This document shows, in pieces, positions 42,571 through 54,195 of a DNA stretch of 64,000 nt. Position numbers and translations under genes: made by a program. Source of the DNA: Chrysogorgia sp. JL179-B06 (taxonomy: Eukaryota > Cnidaria > Anthozoa > Scleralcyonacea > Chrysogorgiidae); NCBI GenBank assembly GCA_035772405.1, contig JAYKKM010000250.1, positions 1,122,001 through 1,186,000 of the forward strand. Direction: 5' to 3'. How positions within the stretch are numbered: the stretch's first letter is position 1; each line of letters begins with the position of its first letter. The notes beneath the pieces were generated by a model. The model saw nothing but the letters and a program-made list of their open reading frames with translations. It made no database searches and was not told the origin of the DNA.

Positions 42571-42663
42571 TCCCCCCTTTGAAGGTTCTCTCTTGACGAA
42601 TTACCGACCCTATTTACAATCACACAAAATGTTTCCTGACTTGTATATTTACAATCACACAAA

Positions 42664-44940
42664 TTAAAATCCATATTGAAGTGTATTAAAACTATCTACA
42701 ATAACGCGTTTGTTGTAAACTACCCTATAATCTTTACTTTGTTGCTTAGTAATCACTTGCTTAGTGTTCGTATGTCTCGTAATTTTAAAAGGAATACCTA
42801 TAGAAACTTTAAATGGATTTACTATATCACACACGGCATTAACATACACCATGTCACACATAACATTAAAATTCAATTTCTCTAAAGTCTTACAATTTAA
42901 AGTAATTCCTCTTATTTTGCAACACGTTTTACCACTACTCAGTTCGTACGCATAATTTTTCGGACCCCCAGATACGAACGTTGTAATGTAGTCTCCATCA
43001 AGTTCATCGATGAGTTCTCCAAGGTAGACACCTGTCTCGGGTCTGACCCATCTGGCTTGCTCATGATTAACACAGAATCCGTATCGTAATACAACACTCG
43101 TTCTTCCAACTCCTCCAAAACACTGTACAACTTGAGATGGGCATGTGCGGTCGTGAAAGCTGCAATAGCCACGTTAGTTCTCGAGATGCTCTCCACGACG
43201 TCGTCGCTAACAAATGATGCATCGGTAACTTCAATTTCATTTGAGGTTAACATGTCAAAGTATTCTTCTGGGTTGGAAACCAGCTTTACCTTGCAAGAAT
43301 TAATATAAAAACATGTGGAATATGAATAATTTTGTAAACATACGGAATATAAATAATTTTGTTCCCTCTTTTCAGCCGTTTTAACATAAAACGAATTCAA
43401 CATGAGCTTCGGCAATGCACGTAAACCAGGGTTCTTCTCAATCTTGCTCTGATCCAGACGAATGCCCTCTTTTCGGAAGAAGCAGCAGCTTCTTCTCCTC
43501 AGTGTCACACCCATCTGGAAAACCACTAGATTACTGTTTAATCCTTAAAAATGTGTCAATGTAGTCAGTAAAACGTTCATCACTGGTTGGGGAAAATGCC
43601 AAACCTTGTGGATGTTTAATAAACGATAACCCTTTAACGCTTTCTGCAGTACCCTGAAAGGCGCGTTCTTGGTCGGTGTGATTGCATAACTTTTGTTGAA
43701 TATTATCTGTGCAAGTCTGGCACAACGAAAACATGAGCTTTCTATGAGCTGGTGGTAGAATGGTACATTTCACTATACCGTAGTATTGTGAAATGTCTCG
43801 AAAGTTCTCTGTAACGATCTCCAGATGGCCAACGGGATAGGTGCAATACTTATTGGTGTCTCTAGAATAGCACATCGTACAAGGCCGCAATTATGACTTA
43901 GTTCGTTCGCACGACGAACGCACAAATCGATCGTTTTTCGCCCCCGATTGCTTTATGCCAATCTAAACATTCTTGGCTTTTATAAAGAAGCGGTCACAAT
44001 CTTCGCAAAACACCCAGCCGGTAATGGGACAGTTTTGGGCATAACACAGTCGATCTTATCGTAACCTTTCTTGTACACGTGGCAGTACTTCTTGCGAGCG
44101 AGGAACGCTGGCATGCTTGAAATCACACAGTGAATATCGTGGGCGTAGAGGTAAATATATCAGAACATTCTTGGCTTTTGAAGAAGCGGTCACAATCTTC
44201 GCAAAACACCCAGCTGGTAATGGGACAGTTTTGCACATAACACAGTCGATCTTATCGTAACCTTTCTTGTACATATGGCAGTACTTCTTGCGAGCGAGGA
44301 ACGCTGGCATGCTTGAAATCACATAGTGAATATCGTGGGCGTAGAGGTAAATATGTTTGGATGCTTCAGGACCAGAATAAATTAGTGAATTTAAGTGTTC
44401 CTTTGAAACAATGTTTATTTGATAGTCGGCCAAATACGTTTGGAATTTCTTGACTTCTTCGATACCGCACTGACCTAATGGCACGTTGGCTTTTTCGTGT
44501 AGTTCGTGAGCAAGATTGGCTCGTGCAAGACATAAATTATCTTTGTTTTGAATCTGGACGATAGCTCTTTTGTTAGTTAAGTATTTCTCTAGATTGGCGA
44601 TAGTTCGCTTTTTTCCCGTTCGGCATCTCAACATGGATAATGTTAACAGTAATCGAATCATCTAGCATAAAAGTATCGTTTGACAGAATGATTCTTTCAG
44701 CGGTCAATCTGTCGTGAGGCATAAACGGTAATGAAATTGCGTATTCTGAGGCGAATGCATAATGAATCGAACTTGATCATGCATAACAACGCCGTCAGTA
44801 ACACGATCTAACAAACTATCAAACACTTGGTGTAGAAGCCTTAGGACATCAGGTAAACTCTGCACTTGTAAATAATGGAGTTGAACTCGGTAATCAAGGC
44901 CCGTAGTCTTAAACTTCTTCACCCTTAACAGTAAATAACG
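42664..44940 (-). pseudogene. Polinton/Maverick-type DNA polymerase B, broken
   Basis: Collinear minus blocks include, near the N-terminus, LLHQVFDSLLDRVTDGV, EKYLTNKRAIVQIQNKDNLC and GIEEVKKFQTYLADYQINIV. A mid block has YPVGHLEIVTENFRDISQYY and IVKCTILPPAHRK. The catalytic motif is YYDTDSV (43082-43102), followed by a shifted frame with YLGELIDELDG and SGGPKNYAY. These are the protein-primed PolB features of Polinton-type elements. At least five frame changes and an internal duplication (43966-44354) make it non-functional. Described only; no restored protein is given. Confidence 0.8.
43966..44354. repeat. ~195-bp tandem duplication within PolB
   Basis: Copy 1 starts at 43966 and copy 2 at 44164 (offset 198 bp). 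Both begin AACATTCTTGGCTTTT, include GTCACAATCTTCGCAAAAC and end GTAGAGGTAAATAT. There are only a few differences (for example CCGGTAATGG versus CTGGTAATGG). The duplication covers the Cys/His-rich linker of the polymerase gene. Confidence 0.9.
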
Positions 44941-44969
44941 GAACAGTTTTAGATTTCTTACTTGATGAT

Positions 44970-45178
44970 GATCTATTGTTCTGCGGGTCGCTTACGGCTA
45001 CCTTCGCCAGTCTGGATATCATCTGGTAAAACATCGGACTTTGTAGGCTCCTCTAAATTAGCCAAAAATGAATCATTCCAGTAACTAATGAACAGCTCAC
45101 GTTGTTCTTCTAAGGCGTCACACCGAATATTTAATGAGGCGGCATCCCTTTGAATGCTATATAGGGGGTTATCTAGTC
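44970..45178 (-). pseudogene. Polinton-associated small ORF upstream of PolB
   Basis: The minus frame reads [34 protein letters not shown] and ends GEGSRKRPAEQ. A short coiled-coil-like protein with a basic tail directly upstream of PolB fits the organisation I know for cnidarian Polinton-type loci. The gypsy fragment on plus begins right at its start, so the N-terminus is cut. Confidence 0.5.
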
Positions 45179-45558
45179 ACATGGTTTCCAAGTCCAACGG
45201 TGATTGGCCTCCTTGTGGTGACTATTGTGCTGTCAATGCAGCAACCAAACCAGATCGCTACCCTATTCCACACGTTTAGGATTTTAATGTCCGTCTTGCT
45301 GGTTGCACAATTTTTTCAAAGATTTACCCGCCGAGCCTACCACCAAATTCCGGTTGCGCCGCCAGAAGACGTCCCTAAAACGGCAGTCATCACCCCGTTT
45401 GGCCTCTGAGTTTCAATGCATGCCTTTTGGACTACACAAAGTCTGCCGCTCAGACATTCCAACATTTCATGGATGAAGTCTGTCGTGATCTCGATTTCGT
45501 CTTTACTTACATCCGCGATTATCTTCGTCAGTATTTTCAATGACTGGAACTCTATGGC

Positions 45559-46068
45559 TTGGTTATCAACCGTAAAAAGTGTGAACTAGGACGTTCCGAG
45601 CTTTCATTCTTAGGTCACCGTATTAGTGCACAAGGCATCTCCCTGCTTCCTGCCCGTGTCCAAGCTGTAACCAACTTTCCTCAACCGGCTGACAAAACGA
45701 AGCTCCGTGAGTTTCTTGGAATGGTCAATTTTTATCACCACTTCATTCCTCACTGTGCAGCCAAACTCCATCCACTCCATCGGCTGTTAAGCTCGACCAA
45801 ATATACCTGGTCTACTGAGTGCCAGCAGGCCTTTGAATTTTGCAAGCTCGCCTTGGCTACTGCAACGCTGCTGGTTCATCCACAGTGCGACGCCCCAACC
45901 AGTATCATGTCCGATGCATCTGACCAAGCTGTAGGAGCTGTCCTAGAACAGTTAATCGACCACGAGTGGCGCCCGATTGCTTTCTTTTTGCATAAACTCC
46001 AACCTGCAGAAATTCGGTGCAGTGCATTCGACCGTGAACTATTGGGTGTTTACCACCTCTTACACTGA
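45559..46068 (+). pseudogene. Gypsy RT connection / RNase H fragment
   Basis: The frame starts in the RT thumb (VINRKKCELGRSELSFLGHR) and reaches the RNase H-like core with DASDQAVGAVLEQ (first catalytic Asp) and AFDRELLGVYHLL. It stops at 46068. The YXDD block lies upstream in another frame (near 45500, reading FVFTYIRDYL), where the DD has become RD, so the catalytic motif itself is altered. Confidence 0.8.
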
Positions 46069-46249
46069 AATCGAATTCAAGGCAATTGCTCAAGCTCAAA
46101 CCGACGACCATGAAACCAAGTGCCTGAAGACCGGTACTACGAATTTAAAGCTCGTAGATATTCCACTTGATGACGCTGATTAGCCTGACACTTCTCTACG
46201 ACATATCCAAGGGCAACGCTCGACCCATGGTTCCTGAATAATTTTTAAT

Positions 46250-46440
46250 TTGATCCACGAACTTGCTCATCCAGGTGCTAGATCCACTTGCAATCTCATT
46301 TGGGCACGCTTTGTATTGAATGGTCCGAACCGTGATGTCCGCCGGTGGACACGTACCTGCATGCCTTGCCAACATTCCAAGATCCAGAGAAATACAACGG
46401 CCCCACTCCACAAGTTCGAAGGCGATTATACCTTGTTTCT
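46250..46440 (+). pseudogene. Gypsy integrase HHCC zinc-binding domain
   Basis: The frame reads LIHELAHPGARSTCNLIWAR, FVLNGPNRDVRRWTRTCMPC and QHSKIQRNT. This is the H-x3-H...C-x2-C integrase N-terminal domain (H in HELAHPG, C in CMPC). It runs directly into the duplicated segment at 46401. Confidence 0.8.
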
Positions 46441-46691
46441 TGACCGACTTCGAGACACGATGCACAAACACCACGGAAAGCGTACATCTTATGTACCCCA
46501 CTCCACAAGTTCGAAGGCGATTATACCTTGTTTCTTGACCGACTTCGAGACACGATGCACAAACACCACGGAAAGCGTACATCTTATGTCGGTACATAAG
46601 ATGTACGCTTTCCATGGTGTTTGTGCATCGTGTCTCAAAGTCGGTCAAGAAACAAGGTATGATCGCCTTCGAACTTGTGGAGTGGGGCCGT
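46401..46691. repeat. Direct + inverted triplication of ~95 bp
   Basis: Copy 1 (46401-46495) and copy 2 (46496-46590) are tandem and near identical, starting CCCCACTCCACAAGTTCGAA. Copy 3 (46594-46691) is their reverse complement across a 4-base loop (CGGT at 46590-46593), with about three mismatches in total. Copy 3 also contains the GGCCGT that flanks copy 1 outside the tandem unit, so it derives from copy 1. The structure lies inside the integrase region of the gypsy element. Confidence 0.92.
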
Positions 46692-46748
46692 GGCATCCGG
46701 TGATGCCTTACAGCATGCTACACATGTCTTCGTCGTTCGCACGATGCA

Positions 46749-47066
46749 GTGAAGGCACAGCTCCAACGATCTTACGACGGACCCTTTCTGGTGATTAAAC
46801 GAAACGAAAAATTATTCACCATCAATAAGAATGGCAGGTATTACACGGTGTCCATCGGCCGCCTCAAACCTGCATTCATCGATCAGACACGGCAGCAAGC
46901 GCCACCTCATAAGGCAATCCCACCTCCTGTGCCAGACACACCTTCCCTGCAAGTCCCACCACCTGTGCCTGTGATCATTCCGACACCATCGCTGACAACG
47001 CGTTTTGGTCGTGTGGTCAACTTACCAGTCCGTTTCCGCACTGGGGGGAAATACTGTAGCGAGTAA
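46749..47066 (+). pseudogene. Gypsy integrase C-terminal tail
   Basis: The frame carries LQRSYDGPFLVIKRNEKLFT, YYTVSIGRLKPAFID, a Pro-rich spacer and RFGRVVNLPVRF. The pattern YxGPF.V..R.....(V/I)....VS..RLKPA...(S/F)GR.V..P.RF is the integrase C-terminal tail of gypsy pol proteins. It ends just before the purine tract and LTR. Confidence 0.8.
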
Positions 47067-47232
47067 ACATTAACAGACATGAAAGCCTGGGCAGAACTTG
47101 GGTGTTAGGTTACAGAACAAGGGTACAGTGTCTAGACTTCGAAGTTAGACTTCGAAGTAAATGTATGTTTGTGAGAGAAAGTAAATAAAGTATATTCTAC
47201 AAGGTAAACACTGAAATTTGCGAGCAGATATT
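47054..47232 (+). repeat. Putative gypsy 3' LTR
   Basis: It begins TGTAGCGAGTAAAC after the GGGGGGAAAT tract, contains AATAAAG (poly-A signal) and ends near AGCAGATATTACA. TG...CA termini fit. The internal doublet TAGACTTCGAAGT...TAGACTTCGAAGT is a short direct repeat. The boundaries are tentative because the 5' LTR is absent. Confidence 0.5.
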
Positions 47233-50200
47233 ACACTGGTTCTCAATGTTTGCAAGAATGACAAAGCATATGAACAGATGCCACTTTTTATTTTTTGTCT
47301 TATATATTATGGACAGGGACAATAAAATATTGGAGGTTCGTGGATCGGCGTAAGTAGATAGGAAGTGAAATGAACACTAAGGCAATTGATTCAAAAGAAA
47401 ATAAGTTGAGTAACACTGATGTTATTTAAGTCATGAATACACTTGTATAAAAGGTAAATTTGTTCATGACAAAGAAAGGGTCAACTAAATTAAGAACAGG
47501 GTTAGGGCCGGTTGAAAAATAGTCAAAAATAAGTTGCTGCTTATTAGAGACTGGTCGTTTGTACAAATGTGTTCGCGTGTTACTGAAGTAGCTACTAATT
47601 TCAGTAATTTGTATATGGGCACGTAATCATGATTAATGAGAGTAGGGTTCACTGTTGTAACAGCTTTTTATACTACTTGTAAAAATTACATTTGAAATCC
47701 GGAGTCCTGGACAGCGATCAAACCTGAATATTAACTTAAGTGTTAAAAACCGGTGACGTTAATGACGTTAAATACAGGCAGTTTTGCATGAATAAATATA
47801 ATTTCCCTCAGCTCATCTACTTATAACATAATATACCGACAATTTTTTACTCCCTTGCGCAGCATTAATTTGTAAAAATGTAGGAATATTATGCATTTAT
47901 GCCATTGATATGGTTATTAGTGCAGGCAAAATTTCCTGCTTTTGCAACATCCTGGCTTTTTGCATAATGTTTTATTCGTGTTGATTGCATGAACGGCTTA
48001 CATAAGTCAAGCAAACACGAGTCCATCGAACTTGGAGTAATAAGTGGCAGTACTTTGCCAATTTTGGCAGAGAACGCTTTGTAATGCAGGAACGTATGCA
48101 ACAAATGTGAAGCCCGAGTCAAATAGCAGTACAAGTCGTCATCGGCAAGTTGAAATGAAAATTTCAGTGAAATATGAAGCTGGAATTGGAAAATTGAACA
48201 AGTTGATATGAGTAATGCTTTCATTGAAAATGCCAAAGAATGTGTCATGGCTAAAGTGGAAAAGTGCGACTACTAATGAAGACTTTTCTTCATAATAACG
48301 AGATGCAAATGCCTGATTACTCTGGGAGCCAGAGGTTCTGAGGTTAGGCAGTAAATCCAGGAGGTAATGCTTGATATATTCACACCATTTCGGTATTGTG
48401 TATACACACAGCTGGTCGCTGAATGTATGTTGTTAACGATTGATAAGTAGCGTGTAAACCATAAGGGAAAGTCCTGCACATTGTTATAATTACATTAGAT
48501 TTTCGGAATGAGTTTTTTTCTGAGTGCCTTTGTCGTTTAGTTCGTTGTGTGATGGATTTAAACTAACCATGTTAATTATTGACATGGTTAAACGAGGGAA
48601 TAAGTAAGTACGTCTATAAAGGAAAATATATAAGACATCGAAAGAAGATTCACAATGAGAAGACAGCAATCACACAAGTATATTTACACACAGTATGTCA
48701 GACCTGGAGATTTGGAGACCAAATTCTTTCACATTTAATCGCTACTTAATCTTAAAAATTAAATGGGCGATCATGGGGATTATACACAATCAGGGAACTA
48801 AATTTGACACACAAAAACGTTTTAGTGCCGTCGCCGAACATTTAACTGTCAAGGGATCCAACAAATTTATCAGATTTTGTATTATGACCTTAGCAACTCA
48901 TTACACATTCCCACTGACATAGAACAACTAGTGTTAACAAACTTTAAACTAATCCATTGCTGTACCGATAATTGCTTTAAACAATTACTTATGTTAAAAG
49001 CTTTATATAAAATCTTTAAAGCCTCACCTCAACAATGGTTTACAGACTACCAGAGAACTTTACTTCTTTTATTCTAAAAGTAATCAGCTAACTGTAATCT
49101 CTTACACACTGTCGATACATTTCCTGTATTCTGTAATAATTGATGATGTCATCGCTTTTTTCTTAAACCTGGTTGATAGGCTTTAAGAAAGACTCAAACC
49201 ATCCCAAAATACTGAGTGAAAACAACTTTGCCCTTTGGGTCGTTGGAGTCCTAAACTGTTGTTTCTACTTTGTATGAGCAGTTGTATAAAACTCTACGGC
49301 CCAATCGACCACGACTTACTGCATCGTTGTACTCAAACGTAACGACCAAGTGGAAACCACTCTATAAATAGATCGATACCAAACATATATACTTAATTTA
49401 TATATTTCTTATATATTATATTTACTACAGTATAAATATATTACCACATGCTTCTCAAAAATTTGTTTTCTATTATCAGGTGGTATTCCATTCTCTACAT
49501 TGACATTTTTATTTAATTTCTTATAAAAACAGTTTCCTATAAACCAAAATCACTTGAGAACATTACCATGGCATTATACATACATGCACCAACGAATGCA
49601 CTACATTATTTTCGAGTTCGGATCTAAGCGCAACACCCCACACAAAGGCTCACCAGGCGAGCCACTATACAGGTTACGAGTCTCCACTAGTAATAGTCAA
49701 GCAGTGCCAGTTTTACTGTTAACTATATTTCCAGTTTAACGACCGTTCATCCTTATCCTTTATTTTATTAATGACCTTTCACTTCTGTCCAGGTACATGT
49801 TCCTCTTATGATACAAATCAAAGTAAAACAACCTTTGCTTCCTCAAAATCCAATTGATTTGATGGCACCTTTTCTCCATCTTGCCCTTGTCCGAAAAGTC
49901 AAAACGTTGATGTTAAAATCCAATCCATCATCAAACTCGGTGGACAACCATTGCATACCAAAAACAAAACCAGTTGAAAAATTGCCTCTTATCACAAATT
50001 GGTTTCTTCAAAAACAGTCTTTCCATATCTTTTGGCCACACGGAAAGCAGATAAATCTCTGCTCTCCAACAGCACACGTTTTTTCTCCGAAATTTCCTTT
50101 CTTGTACACTCTGCAAATCATTCATAACTATTCCACTGTATTATGTGTTATATATGACACCACTCTTGCCCGCTTTCTTCTAATCTACATTTGAATTTCA

Positions 50201-50845
50201 TTCCTTTCACATTTACAAACAATGTGAATCCAGAAGCATTTCATCACACTTGAAAGCCATTTTTGGACAACCATGCATATCCCCTCACCTCCACTTTCAT
50301 AATCTCCAATTTGTAATTTATATTACCTCATAAAATATCAGCAGTTAGTGGATCTATCAGGCCCATGGCCTTATGTATTTCCTTACCTTCTCTTCCTCTT
50401 CTTCAAATCTTTTTATTTATTTAGCTTTGCCACTAGCTTTTACATTTATATATGTATTACAGAATTATACTTATAACGGCTGACGTTTCATATAAATATT
50501 CCGAATTTAAAACATAGTCCTAACCCAACATAACTCTTACGATAATGCTTTATTTTAGAAATAATAACGGATTTTAATTTCGAATTTTACTACCGATATT
50601 CTATGTGACGTCATTTCGGGATTTATATGAAACTTTACTCCTTATAACGTACATAAACCAATTATTTAACAAAACATATACAAAGAGTATAAAGAAGAAA
50701 TGAAATGAGTGTGGCAGGGTAACCGCAACAGCCTAAATGCCAATTACAGCGGGCCCAAGATATGACATACCAAGGTAAATCCCAAAACGGACGCTGACAA
50801 ATACACATTGACAGTTATATATAATATGGAAATGCTTGCTGAGAC
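47233..50845. other. Long gene-poor AT-rich stretch
   Basis: Minus frames at 47889-48248 and 48273-48479 and plus frames at 48695-49077 and 49808-50194 are the longest, but none has a recognisable motif. AT-rich tracts (49380-49445) and pyrimidine-rich tracts (50370-50430) are frequent. No gene is supported. Confidence 0.4.
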
Positions 50846-53800
50846 CAGGGTGTTAGCCAGGATTTCAAAAGTGGCCGTTTTGGGCGTGGCCGCAATTTTT
50901 TGTTGTGGAATTGTGGTGTTCGATTCGTTGAACCTTTTAACTTTTAGTTTTAGATGCACATTTCCGTCATTAAATTAGTAAAAGCACACACACGTATGGT
51001 ATGATCACTATCACACTATGATGTACATACTATAATGAAGAACGCAATACAGTAATACAGCAGTGTAGTGTTTAGTTATTTTTTATCAATCGCTGACCAA
51101 AACGGAATTCTAGTGATAAAGAACTACTGTATTTATATAGACCTAGAAGTCTAAATAGCATTATAGCAATGAACAAACATAACTTAACAAGAAAATATTT
51201 AAACTACAATTAATAAGTCATTTGAATAACAAAAAAGTTTTTTCGACACTCTTGCTCTATTTGAGTCATTTGTCTAAATTCTGTGAGGGTTTTGAGAGAA
51301 AACAACATGTGCTGCCTCGTAATCCATATCCTCGATTGGTATTCCACAGTAACTAAGCCTGATCAGTTTGTCTAGCTGATTTATGGTGAGACGAGTTCTT
51401 GACTTGGTTTTGATACGATTCTGACAACTCTCTCAGCCTCAGCGTTACCAACCATCAGACACAAGCATAGACACGCAAGTTTAAACATGGTAAACTTTAA
51501 GTTTAAACGGGCAAGATTGTCTGATTTGCCAACATGTTCCCACCAAACACTTTCTTCATAAGTTCTGGAGGTGTATAAAAATGCCATTTGTCTTGTTTGG
51601 TAGTGCTGTCGTGCCTTGTTTCACCCAGGTTATGGAATACTAATCGTTTGAATGAAAGAAACTCGCCCATGCAGGCAGTTGGGTCAATGATTGCTTCATA
51701 CTCCACGTTTTCGTCATTCTTTGCTGGCTTACCATAGTGCTGGAGGAGAGTTGCTAAATGTTGATTACCCCATTCAATCAGCTGGCTTTCAGAAGGATAC
51801 GAGGCTGGCTCGAAAATTTACATCGCTGCCAGCAGTGCAATCTTTGGGAAACTTGCTCTCAGATTTTCAAGCAGCTGGTTAAGAAATTGAAGTCTCACTC
51901 GCTGGAACAGTTCCTTTTGTTCAGGTTGTCCGCGTTTAGCTGCATAGTTTATTCTTGTCCCTTTAAAAATCCCGAGCAGTTCTTCTGTAAGTTCACTCTC
52001 CATTGCTGTGAGCAATGGTCCATTCTTCTCGCGGAGTGCTTCCAGTGTTGCAACACAATCATCAAATTTTTGATGAAGGCAGAAAAGCAAACATCTCTGC
52101 TCTGAGAAAATCTTGAAGTGATTAGTAACAGAAAGTACATCTGTGGAAAGGTGGATAAGAGCCAGAATAAGGAATGAAGACAGTTGCTGATTGAGGCCAA
52201 TAGCAATAGGATCACCAACACCAAGAAGACCTTGTGAACTAGTTAACATTAATAGAGCTTCATAATTCTTTATTGCTGCACAAACTGCATCACCCATGCT
52301 ATTGCCAGCGATTGTCATAAATTCTCTTCTGCTTTATGCGTTTCTGGTCAAGTAGCTCGTTCAACTCCTTGGGCTGTTCTGCTCTCTTTGGTGAACTACT
52401 GATATAGTTCTACACCCCGCTTATAACAGCAATCAGACTTTGCATCTCTAGGATGTTTTGGCATGCTTGACTGACAGCAAGGTTGAGGCGATGGCAGATA
52501 CAATGTATGCAAATACAGTGCAGATTATCTTTGTGTATAAGTACATGCACTCCATTCATGTGGCCAGTCATAACAGACGCACCATCCGTTCCGAGCCCAC
52601 AAACTTTTGCCATCGCTATTTTTTTACCAGATAGTATTTTTTTCGTTGCTCAATAGATCCCTTGTGCAGTGCAGTCTTTGACCTTTTCGCACTTCAAGAA
52701 CGTAGTGACAAGTTCAGCTCGTTCTAGATCTACGTATCTAGCAACAACAGCGATGTGTTTTTCATTGGATCGATCGGTGCTCTCATCGATTCTAACCCCT
52801 AAACAAGGACCTTTCTGGATATCAGACTCGATTTGCCGTTCCACTACATCGTTCAGCGCATACAAAAGTTGATTAAAAATATCAGGACTATCATAGCTAG
52901 CATTGTTTCCAAGATGGTGGTTCTGGATATCTTGCATCCCTGTAATTTTTGAAACTCTATTAAACTTTTGTACTTTCTATTTGCAATTTCCTCTTTCACA
53001 ATCCAATATACTGTTCGCAAAGCAGCTACGATAGCGCTGTTTCTCTTTTCCTGTGATGCAGCAAAAGTGGAAGGGAGTGATTGCTGACAGGGATCTACTG
53101 ATTCTACTGCTGCTTCGTGTTCAACACTTTTCAGGTGGACATGTAATGATTTCAATCGAAAATTGTTTGTACCTTTTACCCAAGGGCCCTTTGCTTTCTC
53201 GTGCTTCTCACAAATGGTACAAAACATCAAATTAAGTCCTTCGTCATATCTCAACCATGATCGATACTTTATTTTCCACGATAAAGAATTTTTTTGCCAT
53301 TGGGCTTTCTCTTTTTACTTTGGCTTGGGCCAGAACCCGGTTCAATCTTTACACAAAATTATAAAAAATCATGATTCTAGCGTGTTTACACTCATAGAAG
53401 ACTATACTATACGTCGTAAAATCTAATCGATATTTTTGCCTTATTTATACGTACCGGGACTTCAGGTTGCTCCTGTGAGTCCTCTGGCTCTGATTGAGGT
53501 TCTTCCTCCTCACTCTGCTCACTGTCACTGTGGGCATTATTAGGTAATTCCTGTGCTTGTTTTAAAAAAAAGTTGGCGATATTTTTTTCACTTTTTTTAT
53601 GCGTTTGGCTCATTTTATAGCCATCTTTACCGTAAATGTTACTCTAAAGCACGTGCGCTCGAGCGATAAAGCGATTGCTGTTTTTTAAAACAGCGGTTTC
53701 AAATTATTCTCATTGATACTTCATGCGAGAATCATAAAAATGGTTACAAAAACATGGCACGTTTGTCTACACTTCAATTCAGCCATATTCAACGTGTTTT

Positions 53801-54003
53801 CGACGGGAAAAAGTATGAAAACATATACCATAAGTAAAGTAAACAGCAGATGACAACAATTCGAAGTATTCAAGAAATATTACAAAGCTTGTAAGTTCCT
53901 ATTTAAAGAAAATATTCCCTTAGGCCGTCCATTAAAATTTAGCCGTCCAAATTCATAAGTGGCCGTCCATAGGACATCGGACGGATCATTCCTTGGCGAA
54001 TCG
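50846..54003 (-). mobile_element. hAT-type element with ZNF862-like transposase
   Basis: A left edge reading CAGGGTGTTAGCCAGGATTT then CAAAAGTGGCCG (50846) and a right edge that in reverse complement reads CTAGCGATTCGCCAAGGAAT (near 54003), followed by repeated GGACGGC words, form a loose inverted pair. Both have CCG/GGCCG words just inside. They enclose the transposase-like gene at 51.25-53.6 kb. An 8-bp target duplication was not found; the right edge abuts an ACGTTG-rich repeat, which may have removed it. Confidence 0.5.
51250..53613 (-). pseudogene. hAT-superfamily transposase (ZNF862/C17orf113-like)
   Basis: Exon 1 (53455-53613) encodes MSQTHKKSEKNIANFFLKQA plus an acidic tail, and ends at a GTACGT donor. 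Next come a zinc-finger block (MFCTICEKHEKAKGPWVKGT ... HVHLKSVEHE), the catalytic-domain start (GVRIDESTDRSNEKHIAVVA, D of DEST), GLGTDGASVMTG (second D), HCICHRLNLAVSQAC, and at the C-terminus the dimerisation patch (FKLACLCLCLMVGNAEAERV with V/S..RIKTKSR in shifted frames). At least five frame changes are present. Order and motifs match hAT-like host genes such as ZNF862. It is inactive. Confidence 0.75.
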
Positions 54004-54195
54004 CTAGCAAATGTATTATGAAAACGTTGTGACACAACTCCATTACAACGTTGACACAACCTTAATAAAACGTTGTCACAATGTTGTGACAACGTTCTTA
54101 GGAGTCTACAAATCTGTGTTCTCAGGACGTTCGCGTACGACGTTGTCACAACGTAAGTCCAACATTGTGACAACGTTATTTTGTTAGCTGGGAAC
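53999..54195. repeat. ACGTTGT palindromic-word element
   Basis: The word AACGTTGTGACAACGTT and fragments of it recur (54010, 54070, 54095, 54165). The right edge is TTATTTTGTTAGCTGGGA, so the reverse complement begins TCCCAGCTAAC. It follows the hAT element and truncates the BEL/Pao fragment on its right. Similar in build to the elements at 19.2 and 24.7-25.2 kb. Confidence 0.7.

Larger units (their letters stand above)
45170..47232 (+). mobile_element. Ty3/gypsy retrotransposon, 5'-truncated, with 3' LTR
   Basis: Order along plus: RT fragment ([20 protein letters not shown], then FMDEVCRDLDFVFTYIRDYL), RT/connection (KKCELGRSELSFLGHRIS, LREFLGMVNFYHHFIPHCAA), RNase H start (PTSIMSDASDQAVGAVLEQ), integrase HHCC zinc finger, integrase C-terminus, purine-rich tract (CTGGGGGGAAAT) and a 3' LTR starting TGTAGCGAGTAAAC near 47054. 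Gag, protease and the 5' LTR are missing. Several stops, plus an inverted duplication at 46.4-46.7 kb, disrupt it. Confidence 0.82.

Noticed and set aside
46196..46696. Minus 166-aa frame over the gypsy triplication
   Set aside because: It only exists because the inverted copy repeats the same bases; no independent protein is supported.
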